Positions 1 to 9,456 of a stretch of 64,000 bases of DNA are shown here, one piece after another. Each line of letters opens with the position of its first letter. Position 1 is the stretch's first letter. Source of the DNA: Paenibacillus marchantiae (GTDB lineage Bacteria; Bacillota; Bacilli; Paenibacillales; Paenibacillaceae); NCBI RefSeq assembly GCF_028771845.1, contig NZ_CP118270.1:1984001-2048000 (forward strand), given 5' to 3'. The notes below the pieces were generated by a model. The model ran no database searches. It worked only from the letters and a program-made list of their open reading frames with translations, and had not been told where the DNA came from. The position numbers and the translations under genes were made by a program.

Positions 1-385
1 CCAGTTCCTCCTCTGTCGGCAAGGCGGACCCTTTATCGAAGATATCTCGCAAAAATGAGAGCAAAACCTCGCTTTCAGGCATCTTTCGCACAGGCAGATT
101 AGCTTCTGTTTTTGGATAGGTGGAGCTGTTGCTATAATAAAAATACGTACCGATGGCGCCAGTTAGGACTAACATCAGTATCAGCATTAGCTTTACGGAG
201 ACGGTCTGCTTCAGCGGTGCTTTAGGGGGCGTTCCGTGGTAATGATTAATGGTCTGGTCTACGTAATAGACATGATTTTGCTTCAATAAAAGCTCTGTTT
301 CACAATAGGGACACTTTAAAATCTCACCTTCTTTGTATTCAATTCTTCCGTTGCAATTGGGACAGTTTAACGGGATAAACGCCAC
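1..385 (-). CDS. Zinc-ribbon membrane protein, partial (C-terminus off the left edge)
   Basis: An open frame on the minus strand runs from a GTG at 383-385 to the window edge. A GGAGGGG ribosome site lies about 7 bases upstream (392-398). The N-terminus holds two CxxC knuckles (CPNC near residue 8 and CPYC near residue 25), typical of a zinc ribbon. A basic/proline stretch follows, then one hydrophobic segment at about residues 60-80 (LMLILMLVLTGAIGTYFYY), then a charged outer part. This is the layout of Bacillales membrane proteins with a cytoplasmic zinc ribbon and an extracellular C-terminal domain. The function is not recognised, and only about 128 residues are visible. Confidence 0.75.
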   Translation of the reverse strand, partial: MAFIPLNCPNCNGRIEYKEGEILKCPYCETELLLKQNHVYYVDQTINHYHGTPPKAPLKQTVSVKLMLILMLVLTGAIGTYFYYSNSSTYPKTEANLPVRKMPESEVLLSFLRDIFDKGSALPTEEEL

Positions 386-754
386 GAATGTCCCCTCCTT
401 CATTATGATGGTCATAAGATCATGCTGAACGGTCATCTGACTTCATTATACCTTGTGAATTTACGTTTGATGAGAGAAAGAAGTTTCACATAGCGAAGGA
501 GCAGGGAAATCCTGCTCCTTTTTGATCTTTTTAAGTATGGCTGGTGGTAAGCATTATTAAGAGGGGATCTGTTGTGGTGCTGCGACGAATTTATCTGCCG
601 CGGCCTGATCATCGGAACGAAGAGCATGACCATACCCGTATCAGACTTGGTAGAGTTCTGTAAAAAACTAAGATTCCCCTTTAATTTGGAGTAAGATTTC
701 TCTTTCATGAAGTGGTATTATCTGGGGTGAAAGGAGGCTGGTCACAACAATTTA
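386..754. other. Gene-free stretch before the xylanase
   Basis: No convincing gene is seen here. A 91-codon minus-strand frame at 433-708 has no ribosome site and crosses the perfect hairpin at 496-520, so it is not called. The right end carries an AAAGGAGG-like run at about 730-737 and the cre-like site listed separately. Confidence 0.6.
496..531 (+). terminator. Rho-independent terminator-like hairpin
   Basis: AAGGAGCAGG (496-505) pairs perfectly with CCTGCTCCTT (511-520) across a 5-base loop, followed by a T-rich tail. The orientation suits a plus-strand transcript, but no plus-strand gene was identified just upstream. Confidence 0.6.
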
Positions 755-768
755 TGTAAGCGCTTTAT
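755..768 (+). promoter_or_regulatory. cre-like catabolite repression site of the xylanase
   Basis: TGTAAGCGCTTTAT fits the CcpA cre consensus TGWNANCGNTNWCA except for the last two bases. It lies about 40 bases before the xylanase start, where CcpA binding would block expression in rich sugar. CcpA control is inferred from the site alone. Confidence 0.5.
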
Positions 769-807
769 ATGTTTGGTGAAAAATTTGATGTGGGGGGAAT
801 GCTTCGA

Positions 808-3800
808 ATGAGGAAATCACTAAAGCAGGTCGTTTCCGGGTTACTCGTAGCGGCTTTGCTTCTTCCGGGCGGCTTGATAGCTCCGACAGTTAACGCTGCA
901 GATCTAGTGGCAACTAATTCACAAATTGTGTATCAGGAAACATTCCAGAATGGTCAAGGCAAGGCAACTCAATCAGGCGGTGCCCAGCTGGACGCTGTAA
1001 CAGGCAAGCCGTTTGAAGGCAATGATGATGGAGCGGCTCTACATGTTAGTAACCGATCTAATAACTGGGATGGCGTGGACCTCGCTTTTGATGACCTTGG
1101 TTTGTCAGTTGGCAAAGAGTATTCTGTAACCGCTTCCGTATATGTCGATACTGATGCTAACCCACCTGCAGACGGGAAAGCCGTTCTGGAAATTGTAAGC
1201 AATAAGGGCGTTGATGGATCTGAGGCATACACTGGAATTAGCTCTGCTGACTTTAAAGCAGGACAAGGCATTACACTATCCGCCGATCTCTCCGTTAACA
1301 GTGTGGAGAATACAGCTCTGCGAATCAAGTCTGATGAAGCAGGTAAGGGTGTCTCTTTCTATATCGGGAATATCACGATCACCCAGACAGTAACACCCGT
1401 CGAACCCACGGTAGTCCTTAACCAAAGCTTTGAAGACGGGAATACCGGTGGATGGGGCAAACTGGGTTGGGGATCGAATGGGGACACTACGGTCGTTAAC
1501 GACGTAGCCTCCGAAGGCACGAAATCTCTGAAATTCTTCAACCGGGCCGATGAGAAAGCCGTCCCTGCTCTCGTACTTACAGGCAAGATGAAATCCGACC
1601 ATAAGTATGATATTTCCCTCAAGGTTAAACTCAGTTCAGGTGAAGACCAGTTCCATTTGGCTTCCAAGATAGATTCTGAAATATTGTCGGGAGACCAGAA
1701 GTATCCTTGGATTATAGGCAACAAGCTATTAACCGCTTCTGACTGGACACTCTTAGAAACCAAAGGCTACGAAATCCCTTCTAAAACGAATGAGGTCATC
1801 ATCTATGTTGAACCATCAGACAATACGTTAACCTCGGATATTTACATTGATGAAGTCATTATCACCGATGTAACTCCTGATCAAACTGCACCGGAAATTG
1901 TAGATAAAACGGGCATCTCTGCCGATTTTGAGAATGGCCTGAATGGATTCAAAGCACGGAACGGCCGTGAAACGGTAGCACTTTCCGAAGACGATAATCA
2001 TACATCTGGCGGCAAACAAAGCTTGCTTGTGACAACTACGACACAATATGATGCAGCCTTGGTTAACGCTGATGGCAAAATGGCAAAGAATCACGAATAT
2101 GAGCTGTCTGCTTGGGTGAAAATGGCACCTGGACAAGAACCCACAACACTTCGTATAAGTGCTCAATATGCGGACAGCGGCTTTGCGAACGTGTCTCCAA
2201 ATGCAACCGTTACAGATCAAGAATGGGTACACTTAACGGGTAAGTATACGCTCACCACTACTCCAAGCGTACTTAATGCTTATATTGAAACAGCAAACAA
2301 TGACGGCGGCAACCGTACCTTCTACTTGGATGACTTTGCTCTAAAATATCTGGGACCTGTAACTGCCGCACCTCCGATTCAAGAAAACCTTCCTAACCTC
2401 AAGGATATTTACAAGAATGATTTTCTGATCGGGAACATTGTTAATCCGGCTACCTTTGACGAGACTCGACTCAAGCTTCTGACGAAACATCACAATGTCG
2501 TTACGTTTGAGAATGACATGAAGCCGGACTATGCATATGACGCGAACAGACAATTTGATTTCACTGCAGAAGATGCTCTTGTTCAAAAAGTAAAGGATGC
2601 AGGCCTTGATTTGCATGGTCACGTGCTCGTATGGCATGCGCAGTCTCCAACATGGCTTCATACGGCGGAGAGTGGTAAACCATTGAGCCGTGAAGAAGCT
2701 CTGACGAATCTAAAAACACATGTTAAAACGGTCGTTAAGCACTTTGGTGACCAAGTTATTTCCTGGGATGTTGTCAATGAAGCGATGAACGATAACCCGG
2801 CTAATCCGGAAGACTGGAAAAATGCATTGCGTAATTCTGGCTGGTTACAAGCCATCGGCCCTGAATTTATTGAGGAGGCTTTCCTTGCGGCCAAACAAGT
2901 CATTGACGATAACGGCTGGGATATCAAGCTTTACTACAATGACTACAACGATGACAATCAGAACAAATCTACAGCCATCTACAGCATGGTTAAAGAGATC
3001 AACGAGAAGTACGCCGCCAATCACCCTGGCGAGAAACTGATTGACGGCATCGGCATGCAAGCCCACTACAATTTGGGCACGAGATTGGACAATGTCAAGA
3101 TGTCGCTCGAACGTTTCATTTCTTTGGGAGTAGAAGTCAGTGTCACCGAGTTGGACATTATGGCAGGTACCAATTCTACAATTACTGAAAAAGAAGCAAA
3201 GCAGCAGGCCTATCTGTATGCCCAATTGATGGATCTGTATAAGAAGAACAGCGAGCATATTCCGCGTGTCACCTTCTGGGGATTAAATGACAGCACCAGC
3301 TGGAGAGCCGAGCAGAATCCAACCTTGTTCGATAAGAATTTTCAAGCAAAAGAGTCGTTCTACGCGGTAGTTGATCCGCAAAAGTATATGGCGGAAAATC
3401 CGCCTGAAGAGCTTGAATACAAGCGCTCAAGCGCTTATTATGGGACACCAGCTATTGATGGCTCTGTAGACAGTGTATGGAGCAAAGCTCCTGAAATGAA
3501 ACTGGATACGAAGCAAATGGCATGGTCAGGTGCGACAGGAACGGCAAAAGCACTGTGGGATGACGACAATCTGTATGTATTGGTTCAAGTCAGAGATGAT
3601 CAACTGAACAAGTCCAACCCGAATGTATGGGAGCAGGATTCCGTTGAAGTATTCGTCGATGAAAACAACGGGAAAACAGCTAACTTCCAAGACGATGATG
3701 GACAATACAGAGTGAACTTTGAGAACGCAGCTTCCTTTAATCCTGCGGAAATCGCTGCAGGCTTCGAATCCAAAGTCTCTGTTTCCAGTACCAACTACAC

Positions 3801-5259
3801 GGTTGAAATGAAGATTCCGTTCAAGAAGGTTAAGCCTGCGAACAATGCCAAAATTGGCTTTGATGCGCAGATCAATGATGCCAAAGACGGCAACAGAATC
3901 AGCGTGAATGCATGGAACGATCCATCCGGTCAAGGTTACCAGGATACTTCCGTATTCGGTGAATTGACGCTCACGGGTAAACCATCTTCTGGCGGAAACA
4001 ATGGCGGAGGAAACAACAGCGGGGGGAACAATGGTGGTAGCAGTGGCGGATCAAATTCCGGGACTACTCCGCAGCCACAACCTCAACCACAGCTTCCAGG
4101 CAGCGATTCGGCGATTGTGCCGGTAATTAAAGTCGAAAATGGAACGGCCACAGCAACCATTTCAAGCGACAGCCTGAATAAAGCGACTGAAAAAGCTTCT
4201 CCAGGTGCAAATGGCAAGAAGCAGGTTACCATCGAAGTGCCGAAGCAAGCAAATGTACAATCCTATGTTGTGAAATTGCCGACTTCCAGCCTGCAAAGCA
4301 ACAATAATGTTGAGTTTGTGCTTAAGATGGAGAATGCAACAATTCAAATTCCGTCCAATATGCTTTCTAATATTACGGAGCAAGCGGATCAAGTCTCTAT
4401 TCTGATTAACAAAGTCTCGGCAGATCGTCTGAGCGCAGATGTTCGCGCTATTGTGGGCAGCCGTCCGGTGATCGATCTAAGTGTAAAAGCTGGTGACCGT
4501 CACCTTGCCTGGAACAATCCAGCGGCACCTGTAACGGTATCTGTTCCGTACACGCCTGCTGCACAGGAGCTTGTCAATGCACATCAGATCGTGATTCTTT
4601 ACATTGACAATCAAGGGCATGCAACAGCTGTGCCAAGCGGACGCTATGATACTAAATCCGGTTCAATGGTGTTCAAAACAACTCATTTCAGCACGTATGC
4701 TGTAGCCTACGTAACCAAGACTTTTGCCGATGTGCAAAATGTCCTGTGGGCAAAACAAGCAGTCGAAGCGCTGGCTGCGCGCGATATTATTAAAGGAATC
4801 TCTGATGACAGCTTCGCTCCTGCAGCTTCTATCACGAGAGCCGACTTTATCACCTTGCTTGTAAGAGCACTTGAATTGAAGGGTGCGGGAACGAACACGG
4901 TAGCCTTCAGCGATGTAAAGCCAACTGCTTACTATGCACAGGCCGTGACTATTGCGAAAGAACTGGGGATTGCCTCTGGATTTGAAGAAAACACGTTCAA
5001 ACCAAGCAGCAGCATTTCCCGTCAAGACATGATGGTTCTTACGGCGAAAGCCCTGAAAGCAGCAGGTAAGCAATCTGCCGGCAACGGGAATCTGGCTCCT
5101 TATTCGGATGCTGCAAGTATTTCCACTTACGCGGTGGATAGTGTAACTTCCCTTGTAGGAAGTGGAATCGTAAACGGCAAAGATGGCAAAATCGCACCAG
5201 CCGAACCATTGACCCGTGCTGAAGCAGCGATGGTTCTCTACCGGATCTGGGAAATGTAA
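808..5259 (+). CDS. S-layer-anchored multidomain GH10 endo-1,4-beta-xylanase
   Basis: Secreted xylan-degrading enzyme, 1483 residues. The ATG at 808 is preferred because the GGGGGG ribosome site (792-797) is then 10 bases away; the ATG at 799 would be only one base away. A signal peptide ends at VNA-AD (about residue 31). Three CBM22/CBM4_9-like beta-sandwich modules follow (about 35-195, 205-360, 370-525). The GH10 barrel (about 535-875) shows HGHVLVWHAQ, the acid/base Glu in WDVVNEAM (about E658) and the nucleophile Glu in VTELDIMAG (about E781). Then come a CBM9-like module (about 885-1075), a Gly/Ser/Asn/Pro-Gln linker, an unassigned beta-rich domain, and three SLH repeats (about 1303-1483) that tether the enzyme to secondary cell wall polymer. 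The gene is monocistronic, with a cre-like site upstream and a terminator downstream. Confidence 0.95.
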   Translation: MRKSLKQVVSGLLVAALLLPGGLIAPTVNAADLVATNSQIVYQETFQNGQGKATQSGGAQLDAVTGKPFEGNDDGAALHVSNRSNNWDGVDLAFDDLGLSVGKEYSVTASVYVDTDANPPADGKAVLEIVSNKGVDGSEAYTGISSADFKAGQGITLSADLSVNSVENTALRIKSDEAGKGVSFYIGNITITQTVTPVEPTVVLNQSFEDGNTGGWGKLGWGSNGDTTVVNDVASEGTKSLKFFNRADEKAVPALVLTGKMKSDHKYDISLKVKLSSGEDQFHLASKIDSEILSGDQKYPWIIGNKLLTASDWTLLETKGYEIPSKTNEVIIYVEPSDNTLTSDIYIDEVIITDVTPDQTAPEIVDKTGISADFENGLNGFKARNGRETVALSEDDNHTSGGKQSLLVTTTTQYDAALVNADGKMAKNHEYELSAWVKMAPGQEPTTLRISAQYADSGFANVSPNATVTDQEWVHLTGKYTLTTTPSVLNAYIETANNDGGNRTFYLDDFALKYLGPVTAAPPIQENLPNLKDIYKNDFLIGNIVNPATFDETRLKLLTKHHNVVTFENDMKPDYAYDANRQFDFTAEDALVQKVKDAGLDLHGHVLVWHAQSPTWLHTAESGKPLSREEALTNLKTHVKTVVKHFGDQVISWDVVNEAMNDNPANPEDWKNALRNSGWLQAIGPEFIEEAFLAAKQVIDDNGWDIKLYYNDYNDDNQNKSTAIYSMVKEINEKYAANHPGEKLIDGIGMQAHYNLGTRLDNVKMSLERFISLGVEVSVTELDIMAGTNSTITEKEAKQQAYLYAQLMDLYKKNSEHIPRVTFWGLNDSTSWRAEQNPTLFDKNFQAKESFYAVVDPQKYMAENPPEELEYKRSSAYYGTPAIDGSVDSVWSKAPEMKLDTKQMAWSGATGTAKALWDDDNLYVLVQVRDDQLNKSNPNVWEQDSVEVFVDENNGKTANFQDDDGQYRVNFENAASFNPAEIAAGFESKVSVSSTNYTVEMKIPFKKVKPANNAKIGFDAQINDAKDGNRISVNAWNDPSGQGYQDTSVFGELTLTGKPSSGGNNGGGNNSGGNNGGSSGGSNSGTTPQPQPQPQLPGSDSAIVPVIKVENGTATATISSDSLNKATEKASPGANGKKQVTIEVPKQANVQSYVVKLPTSSLQSNNNVEFVLKMENATIQIPSNMLSNITEQADQVSILINKVSADRLSADVRAIVGSRPVIDLSVKAGDRHLAWNNPAAPVTVSVPYTPAAQELVNAHQIVILYIDNQGHATAVPSGRYDTKSGSMVFKTTHFSTYAVAYVTKTFADVQNVLWAKQAVEALAARDIIKGISDDSFAPAASITRADFITLLVRALELKGAGTNTVAFSDVKPTAYYAQAVTIAKELGIASGFEENTFKPSSSISRQDMMVLTAKALKAAGKQSAGNGNLAPYSDAASISTYAVDSVTSLVGSGIVNGKDGKIAPAEPLTRAEAAMVLYRIWEM

Positions 5260-5287
5260 AGTTTAATCAAACCAGTTAATAAAAAAG

Positions 5288-5323
5288 ACTACCCCCGTAT
5301 AATCCAGACGGGGGTAGTTCTAC
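5288..5323 (+). terminator. Terminator of the xylanase gene
   Basis: ACTACCCCCGT (5288-5298) pairs perfectly with ACGGGGGTAGT (5308-5318), ending in a T-rich tail about 30 bases after the stop codon. Confidence 0.8.
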
Positions 5324-5355
5324 TATTTCATATTGAAGTAAAAAAGGCTCGGCCA

Positions 5356-5562
5356 TCACTCTGCAGAAAAATGAACAACTGCACTATATAACATCTTGTT
5401 GCGAAACGGGTCGAACGTGACTTGATGCTGAACCTGCTTGACCCGGAGCAGCAATGCCTTGTTCATTCCGATTCGGTCTTCGATCGCCCGTTCCAGTTCA
5501 TTGAAGTCATAAGCCTGCAAGCATTCGACTTTGTCTTTGATAATATCGAGTGAAATTTCCAT
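5356..5562 (-). CDS. DUF2536 family small protein (YrzA-like)
   Basis: 68-residue cytoplasmic protein starting MEISLDIIKDKVECLQ and ending YSAVVHFSAE. The start at 5562 is chosen because GGAGG sits upstream (GGAGGCCTGAAACAAAC then ATG); the frame extends 14 codons further but has no ribosome site there. The pattern of an N-terminal helix rich in Lys/Glu, NKALLLRVKQVQHQV and a terminal AVVHF strand matches my memory of the Bacillales DUF2536 family. The function is unknown. It is convergent with the xylanase gene. Confidence 0.7.
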   Translation of the reverse strand: MEISLDIIKDKVECLQAYDFNELERAIEDRIGMNKALLLRVKQVQHQVTFDPFRNKMLYSAVVHFSAE

Positions 5563-6112
5563 GTTTGTTTCAGGCCTCCTCCATGTCACGATTTGCAGGT
5601 ACAAAAGCCTGCCGAACTTTTATTGTAGAGGAGCTTGTCCGGTTCGGCAAGAGCGAACAAAGCGAATCATTAGAACGATGGAGGCGGTCTGATTTCTTTT
5701 CTAGGGGAGTCAAAAAGAGTAGGGGAAGTACGCTTCAAATAATCACTAATAAACTCGTGCTGAAAATCAACTAAAGACGTGGTAAAATTGGTGGAGTAAT
5801 AAATGGAGAAAAGGGAAACACGGACCCATACGGCCATTAGCAAAGGGGGGCATCGCCCCTCTTTTTTATGCGAGTCTATTGAAGGGTACGCTTCTCTTGG
5901 GGGTAGGATATATTCATCTTGATGTGATTAACAGATACTGATGTTTGAACGAAGTTACATTTGCATGGTATGAGTGAAGAAGAAGCAAGGACATCAAAAT
6001 GTAAATTGCAACGAATCTGCTAATGTAAATGATACGATTGCAGATGTATGGCTTACGATTTTACATTAATGAGGACAAAGGTTGTCCTGGTATATATAGA
6101 GGAGTTTCTAAT
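5563..6112. other. Gene-free stretch with one hairpin
   Basis: About 550 bases without a supported gene. It holds the hairpin at 5843-5868. A 39-codon frame at 5803-5922 (GTGGAG upstream) runs straight through that hairpin and is not called. Nothing recognisable as a riboswitch was seen. Confidence 0.5.
5843..5868 (+). terminator. Terminator-like hairpin
   Basis: AGGGGGGC-ATC-GCCCCT followed by a run of six T residues. It may end a short untranslated transcript starting in 5700-5800; no gene is assigned to it. Confidence 0.55.
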
Positions 6113-7099
6113 ATGAAAGAAAATTTTTGGTGTGATTTGCCACGACCGTTTTTTATACTGGCACCCATGGAAGATGTGACGGACGTAGTGTTTCGGCATG
6201 TCGTTAGTGAGGCGGGCAGACCGGATGTGTTTTTTACGGAGTTTGCGAATACAGAGAGTTATTGTCACCCGGAGGGGAACAAAAGTGTCCGCGGGCGTTT
6301 GACGTTTACAGAAGATGAACAGCCGATTGTGGCACATATTTGGGGAGACAAGCCGGAGTTCTTCCGCGAGATGAGCATCGGCATGGCAAAAGAGGGTTTC
6401 AAAGGCATCGACATTAATATGGGTTGTCCTGTAGCCAATGTGGCAGAGAATGGGAAGGGGAGCGGTCTGATCTGCCGTCCTGCCCTTGCAGCGGAAATCA
6501 TTCAGGCGGCTAAAGCCGGAGGACTGCCCGTAAGTGTAAAAACAAGGCTTGGGTTCACCGAGGTGGACGAATGGCGCGACTGGTTAACTCATATTTTGCA
6601 GCAGGACATTGTAAATTTATCCATTCACCTGCGGACAAGAGAAGAGATGAGCAAAGTCGATGCGCACTGGGAGCTGATCCCGGAGATCAAGAAACTTCGG
6701 GACGAGATTGCACCGAATACGCTGCTAACCATTAATGGAGATATTCCTGACCGTGCGACCGGACTCAAACTCGCCGAGCAGTACGGTGTGGATGGCATTA
6801 TGATTGGACGCGGCATTTTCCAGAATCCGTTTGCTTTTGAAAAGGACCCAAGGGAGCATACCACGGAGGAGTACCTTCATCTTCTGCGACTGCACCTAGA
6901 TCTGCATGATCAGTATTCAGATCTTGAACCGCGTTCGTTCAGCCCGCTGGCCCGCTTTTTCAAAATCTACGTCCGTGGATTCCGCGGGGCAAGTGAGCTG
7001 AGAAATAGCTTGATGAACGCCAAAACAACGACTAGAGTAAGGGAATTGCTCGATGAATTTGGTAGCAAGGATTATGATGGGGTAGAGGAAAATGAATAG
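6113..7099 (+). CDS. tRNA-dihydrouridine synthase family protein
   Basis: 328-residue FMN-dependent enzyme expected to reduce uridine to dihydrouridine in the D-loop of tRNA. The start at 6113 has AGGAG about 9 bases upstream. A TIM barrel is indicated by [16 protein letters not shown] near the N-terminus (the APMxxVTD substrate/FMN motif), [11 protein letters not shown] (catalytic Cys in GCP), VSVKTRLGF (FMN phosphate side), NGDI and [14 protein letters not shown] (FMN-binding GxGxxxNP-like). The C-terminal helical part recognises tRNA in known family members. The next gene starts 15 bases downstream, so the two are probably cotranscribed. Confidence 0.9.
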   Translation: MKENFWCDLPRPFFILAPMEDVTDVVFRHVVSEAGRPDVFFTEFANTESYCHPEGNKSVRGRLTFTEDEQPIVAHIWGDKPEFFREMSIGMAKEGFKGIDINMGCPVANVAENGKGSGLICRPALAAEIIQAAKAGGLPVSVKTRLGFTEVDEWRDWLTHILQQDIVNLSIHLRTREEMSKVDAHWELIPEIKKLRDEIAPNTLLTINGDIPDRATGLKLAEQYGVDGIMIGRGIFQNPFAFEKDPREHTTEEYLHLLRLHLDLHDQYSDLEPRSFSPLARFFKIYVRGFRGASELRNSLMNAKTTTRVRELLDEFGSKDYDGVEENE

Positions 7100-7114
7100 A
7101 ATACAGGAGGTCAT

Positions 7115-7684
7115 ATGTCCTGGAGTAAATTGAAGCAGCAACTGGAGAGTTTCCTTAGTCCCACGTTAGTTGGAACCGTCGAATACCGGGCAACCAGCTA
7201 CCGTTATTTACCTGATAAATCAGGCGATTGTTATATTACTGTAGATAAAAAGAATGTACTCAACATGAGTGATACAACAACCCCAATCCGATGGTATCAG
7301 ACGGAGCAGGAGATCAAGAACGACCCGGAGATCATGATTCCTGTGAGCCATGAAGAGATTGAAGCCGTCAGAAAAGAAACCAAAGGGACCGTTCCAGAGG
7401 ATCGTCTTCAAGTCATAGCAAGAAGCAGAAAAAGCTCAGGGCATGCCAAAGAGCTCCTTTCTGCGCAGGCCGTATTAAGTAAATCGAATTTTACTATTGT
7501 AGCGACTACGTTTTTATCTACTTCGATAGAGGATAATCTGGAGAGCAACGATATCTTGTTGAATATTCTGGCTTTGATAGACAGACGAGTGGGCAAAAAA
7601 CGAATTCTAAATATGTCTGAGCAGATAAAGTTAAAGCATCCAGCTGTGCAGTATTTTTATGAGTTGCGGCGTAGAACGTTGTGA
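7115..7684 (+). CDS. SF0329-like family protein of unknown function
   Basis: 189-residue cytoplasmic protein starting MSWSKLKQQLESFL, with AGGAGGTCAT directly before the ATG. The N-terminal WSKLK..LE.FL...L.G.VEYRAT.YRY pattern resembles what I remember as the SF0329 family in Bacillales and enterococci. No enzymatic motif is visible. It lies 15 bases behind the dihydrouridine synthase gene, suggesting an operon, and is followed by a strong terminator at 7767. Confidence 0.6.
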   Translation: MSWSKLKQQLESFLSPTLVGTVEYRATSYRYLPDKSGDCYITVDKKNVLNMSDTTTPIRWYQTEQEIKNDPEIMIPVSHEEIEAVRKETKGTVPEDRLQVIARSRKSSGHAKELLSAQAVLSKSNFTIVATTFLSTSIEDNLESNDILLNILALIDRRVGKKRILNMSEQIKLKHPAVQYFYELRRRTL

Positions 7685-7766
7685 AAATTAATAAATATCA
7701 ATGACGGGGCACCCTTTATCGAGGGTGGTCCTACTGAACATTAGCTTAACAAGAGAAGAGATGATC

Positions 7767-7808
7767 AAGTAGACTTCAACCTGTGCATGTTGAAAAGTCT
7801 ACTTTTTT
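7767..7808 (+). terminator. Terminator of the dus operon
   Basis: AAGTAGACTTCAAC pairs with GTTGAAAAGTCTACTT (one bulge), followed by a T run. Confidence 0.8.
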
Positions 7809-7876
7809 ATTGTTCAATTTTTTTCTGCTATAGCTTTTAACTATAACTAGTTATGGCATTTAAGTATCTCAGCCAA

Positions 7877-7914
7877 CCTCGTTCTGCATGATATGATAAT
7901 GGTATACAACGAGG
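7877..7914 (+). promoter_or_regulatory. Inverted repeat around the -10 and ribosome site of the MetE-like gene
   Basis: CCTCGTT (7877-7883) is repeated inverted as AACGAGG (7908-7914). The second arm contains the GAGG of the ribosome site, and a good -10 (TATGATAAT, about 7892-7900) lies between the arms. It could be an operator. If transcription starts further upstream it could instead be a stem hiding the ribosome site. No S-box or T-box consensus was found. Confidence 0.35.
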
Positions 7915-7925
7915 GGGTTTTTGAC

Positions 7926-9086
7926 ATGACTGATAAGTTCCAGATCGTAGGTAGTTTGTTGCGTCCTGATGAGCTGCTGACATATAAAACGCAAATTGAA
8001 CATCGTGATGATATCAAATATCCATTCTATGAAAGTTTTGAAGGTTATGAAAAATGCGAGACTGAGGCCATCAAACAAGTGGTGAAAAAAGAAATCGAGC
8101 ATGACCTGTCGATTATTACAGATGGAGAGTTCTCCAAATCGATGTGGCATCTGGATTTTGTGTGGGGCTTTGGTGGAGTTGAGCGTTATATTGCAGACCA
8201 TGGCTATTTTTTCCGTGATGTGGATGGCTCTTCAAAATATGAAACACGTAAAGATATTGGGCTGCGCATAACTGGCGAATTGAGCGGTAAAAATCATCAT
8301 TTCATTCAACTGTTCAAACAACTGCAAGACACGGCGGGTGACCAGCAAACGAAACTTTGCGTTCCGTCCCCATCCCATATTTTTGGTGAACTCTCCTGGT
8401 CCGATAATATCGGCGGTACGGACGCTGTTTATCAGAATATTCAGGAGCTCAAAGCGGGTCTTGTGAAAGCATATAAGGAATTTGTTAAAGAATTCGCTGC
8501 GGTAGGCGGTAAAATCCTGCAAATGGATGACTGCTTGTGGGAGCTGTTTGCAGACGACAACCCGAACTCTCCGTTTACAGGGGAGCACATTAATCAAGAG
8601 GAAGTACAGGGTCTCGCTACCGAATTCATTGATATTAACAATACAGTGATTGACTTCGGTCATAGCCTGGGCTTGAAAATGTGGACACATAATTGCCGCG
8701 GCAATTATGATTCTCGCAACATGGGCGGTGGATCTTACGCGAAAATCGCTAACCTGTTCCTGAAGCAGTTGAAATATGATCGTTTCTTCCTGGAGTGGGA
8801 TGATGATCGTGCGGGTTCTATCGAAGCCCTGGAGGTTTTCAAGGACAGACCTGAAACGGAAATCGTATTAGGCTTGTTGTCATCTAAGACCAATACACTT
8901 GATGATGAAGAGCGCGTAATCCGTCTGCTTGATGAAGCTTCCAAGATTATCGATAAGGATCGTCTGTTGCTTTCGCACCAATGCGGCTTTGCATCCTGCG
9001 ATGGCGGTAACGAACTAAGCGAAGCTGAGCAATGGGCCAAAATCGTTCAAGGTCAAAAGATTGCCAAGCAATACTGGGAAAACTAA
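7926..9086 (+). CDS. Cobalamin-independent methionine synthase C-terminal-like protein (YxjG/YxjH type)
   Basis: 386-residue stand-alone MetE C-terminal-type TIM barrel. The start at 7926 follows GAGGGGG with about 9 bases spacing. Seen: VGSLLRPDELL at the start, TDGEFSKSMWHLDF, LQMDDCLWELF, a HNCRGN motif near residue 265 and LSHQCGFASCDGGN near the end. In MetE-type enzymes the His...Cys...Cys set binds the catalytic zinc. The family transfers methyl groups to homocysteine or related thiols. B. subtilis relatives are methionine-linked and SAM-riboswitch controlled, but no such riboswitch is seen here. Monocistronic, with its own terminator. Confidence 0.85.
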   Translation: MTDKFQIVGSLLRPDELLTYKTQIEHRDDIKYPFYESFEGYEKCETEAIKQVVKKEIEHDLSIITDGEFSKSMWHLDFVWGFGGVERYIADHGYFFRDVDGSSKYETRKDIGLRITGELSGKNHHFIQLFKQLQDTAGDQQTKLCVPSPSHIFGELSWSDNIGGTDAVYQNIQELKAGLVKAYKEFVKEFAAVGGKILQMDDCLWELFADDNPNSPFTGEHINQEEVQGLATEFIDINNTVIDFGHSLGLKMWTHNCRGNYDSRNMGGGSYAKIANLFLKQLKYDRFFLEWDDDRAGSIEALEVFKDRPETEIVLGLLSSKTNTLDDEERVIRLLDEASKIIDKDRLLLSHQCGFASCDGGNELSEAEQWAKIVQGQKIAKQYWEN

Positions 9087-9117
9087 TTTCGAATAGCAGC
9101 ATCTTGAGCTAAAAGGG

Positions 9118-9164
9118 ATGCCTCGTAGGGCCGTCAATGGACCTGCGAGGCATCTCTATTTTTT
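9118..9164 (+). terminator. Terminator of the MetE-like gene
   Basis: GATGCCTCGTAGG (9118-9130) pairs with CCTGCGAGGCATC (9142-9154), followed by a T-rich tail. Confidence 0.8.
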
Positions 9165-9456
9165 ATACATCTTTTCTCCCCAAATTAACGTAGTTTCCTG
9201 TTCCGCAATTGTATTGCGCGATAAGTGGCTCTTTCTCAGATCGGTGATTAAGACACTGTAGGAGAGATAGGAGTTGTTAGCATCATTGGTGAGGTTGGAA
9301 TGGGAGTGAATTTAGTGGAATCTGGATGTATAGCGTGACAACAGGCTGTGATACAATGAAAATGAAATTGTTGTACGGATCATCTTGGCAGTTGTATTCC
9401 CTCTAAACGACAAATTAGAAATGTATATATCCTATGAAAAAGGAGAGTTTTACACA
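9165..9456. other. Intergenic stretch, nothing recognised
   Basis: About 290 bases with no supported gene, repeat or structured RNA. Only the AAAGGAG ribosome site of the next gene near 9438 stands out. Confidence 0.5.

Noticed and set aside
433-708. 91-codon minus-strand frame upstream of the xylanase
   Set aside because: No ribosome site, no recognisable protein pattern, and it runs through a perfect terminator-like hairpin.
969-5073. Many long antisense frames within the xylanase gene
   Set aside because: They are shadows of the biased codon use of a strongly supported GH10 gene and show no starts with ribosome sites.
5803-5922. 39-codon frame with GTGGAG upstream
   Set aside because: It crosses the terminator hairpin at 5843-5868 and the composition is not protein-like. 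A short untranslated transcript is more likely.
7809-7925. Possible SAM riboswitch before the MetE-like gene
   Set aside because: The S-box core sequences and a terminator/anti-terminator pair are absent; only a short inverted repeat is present.
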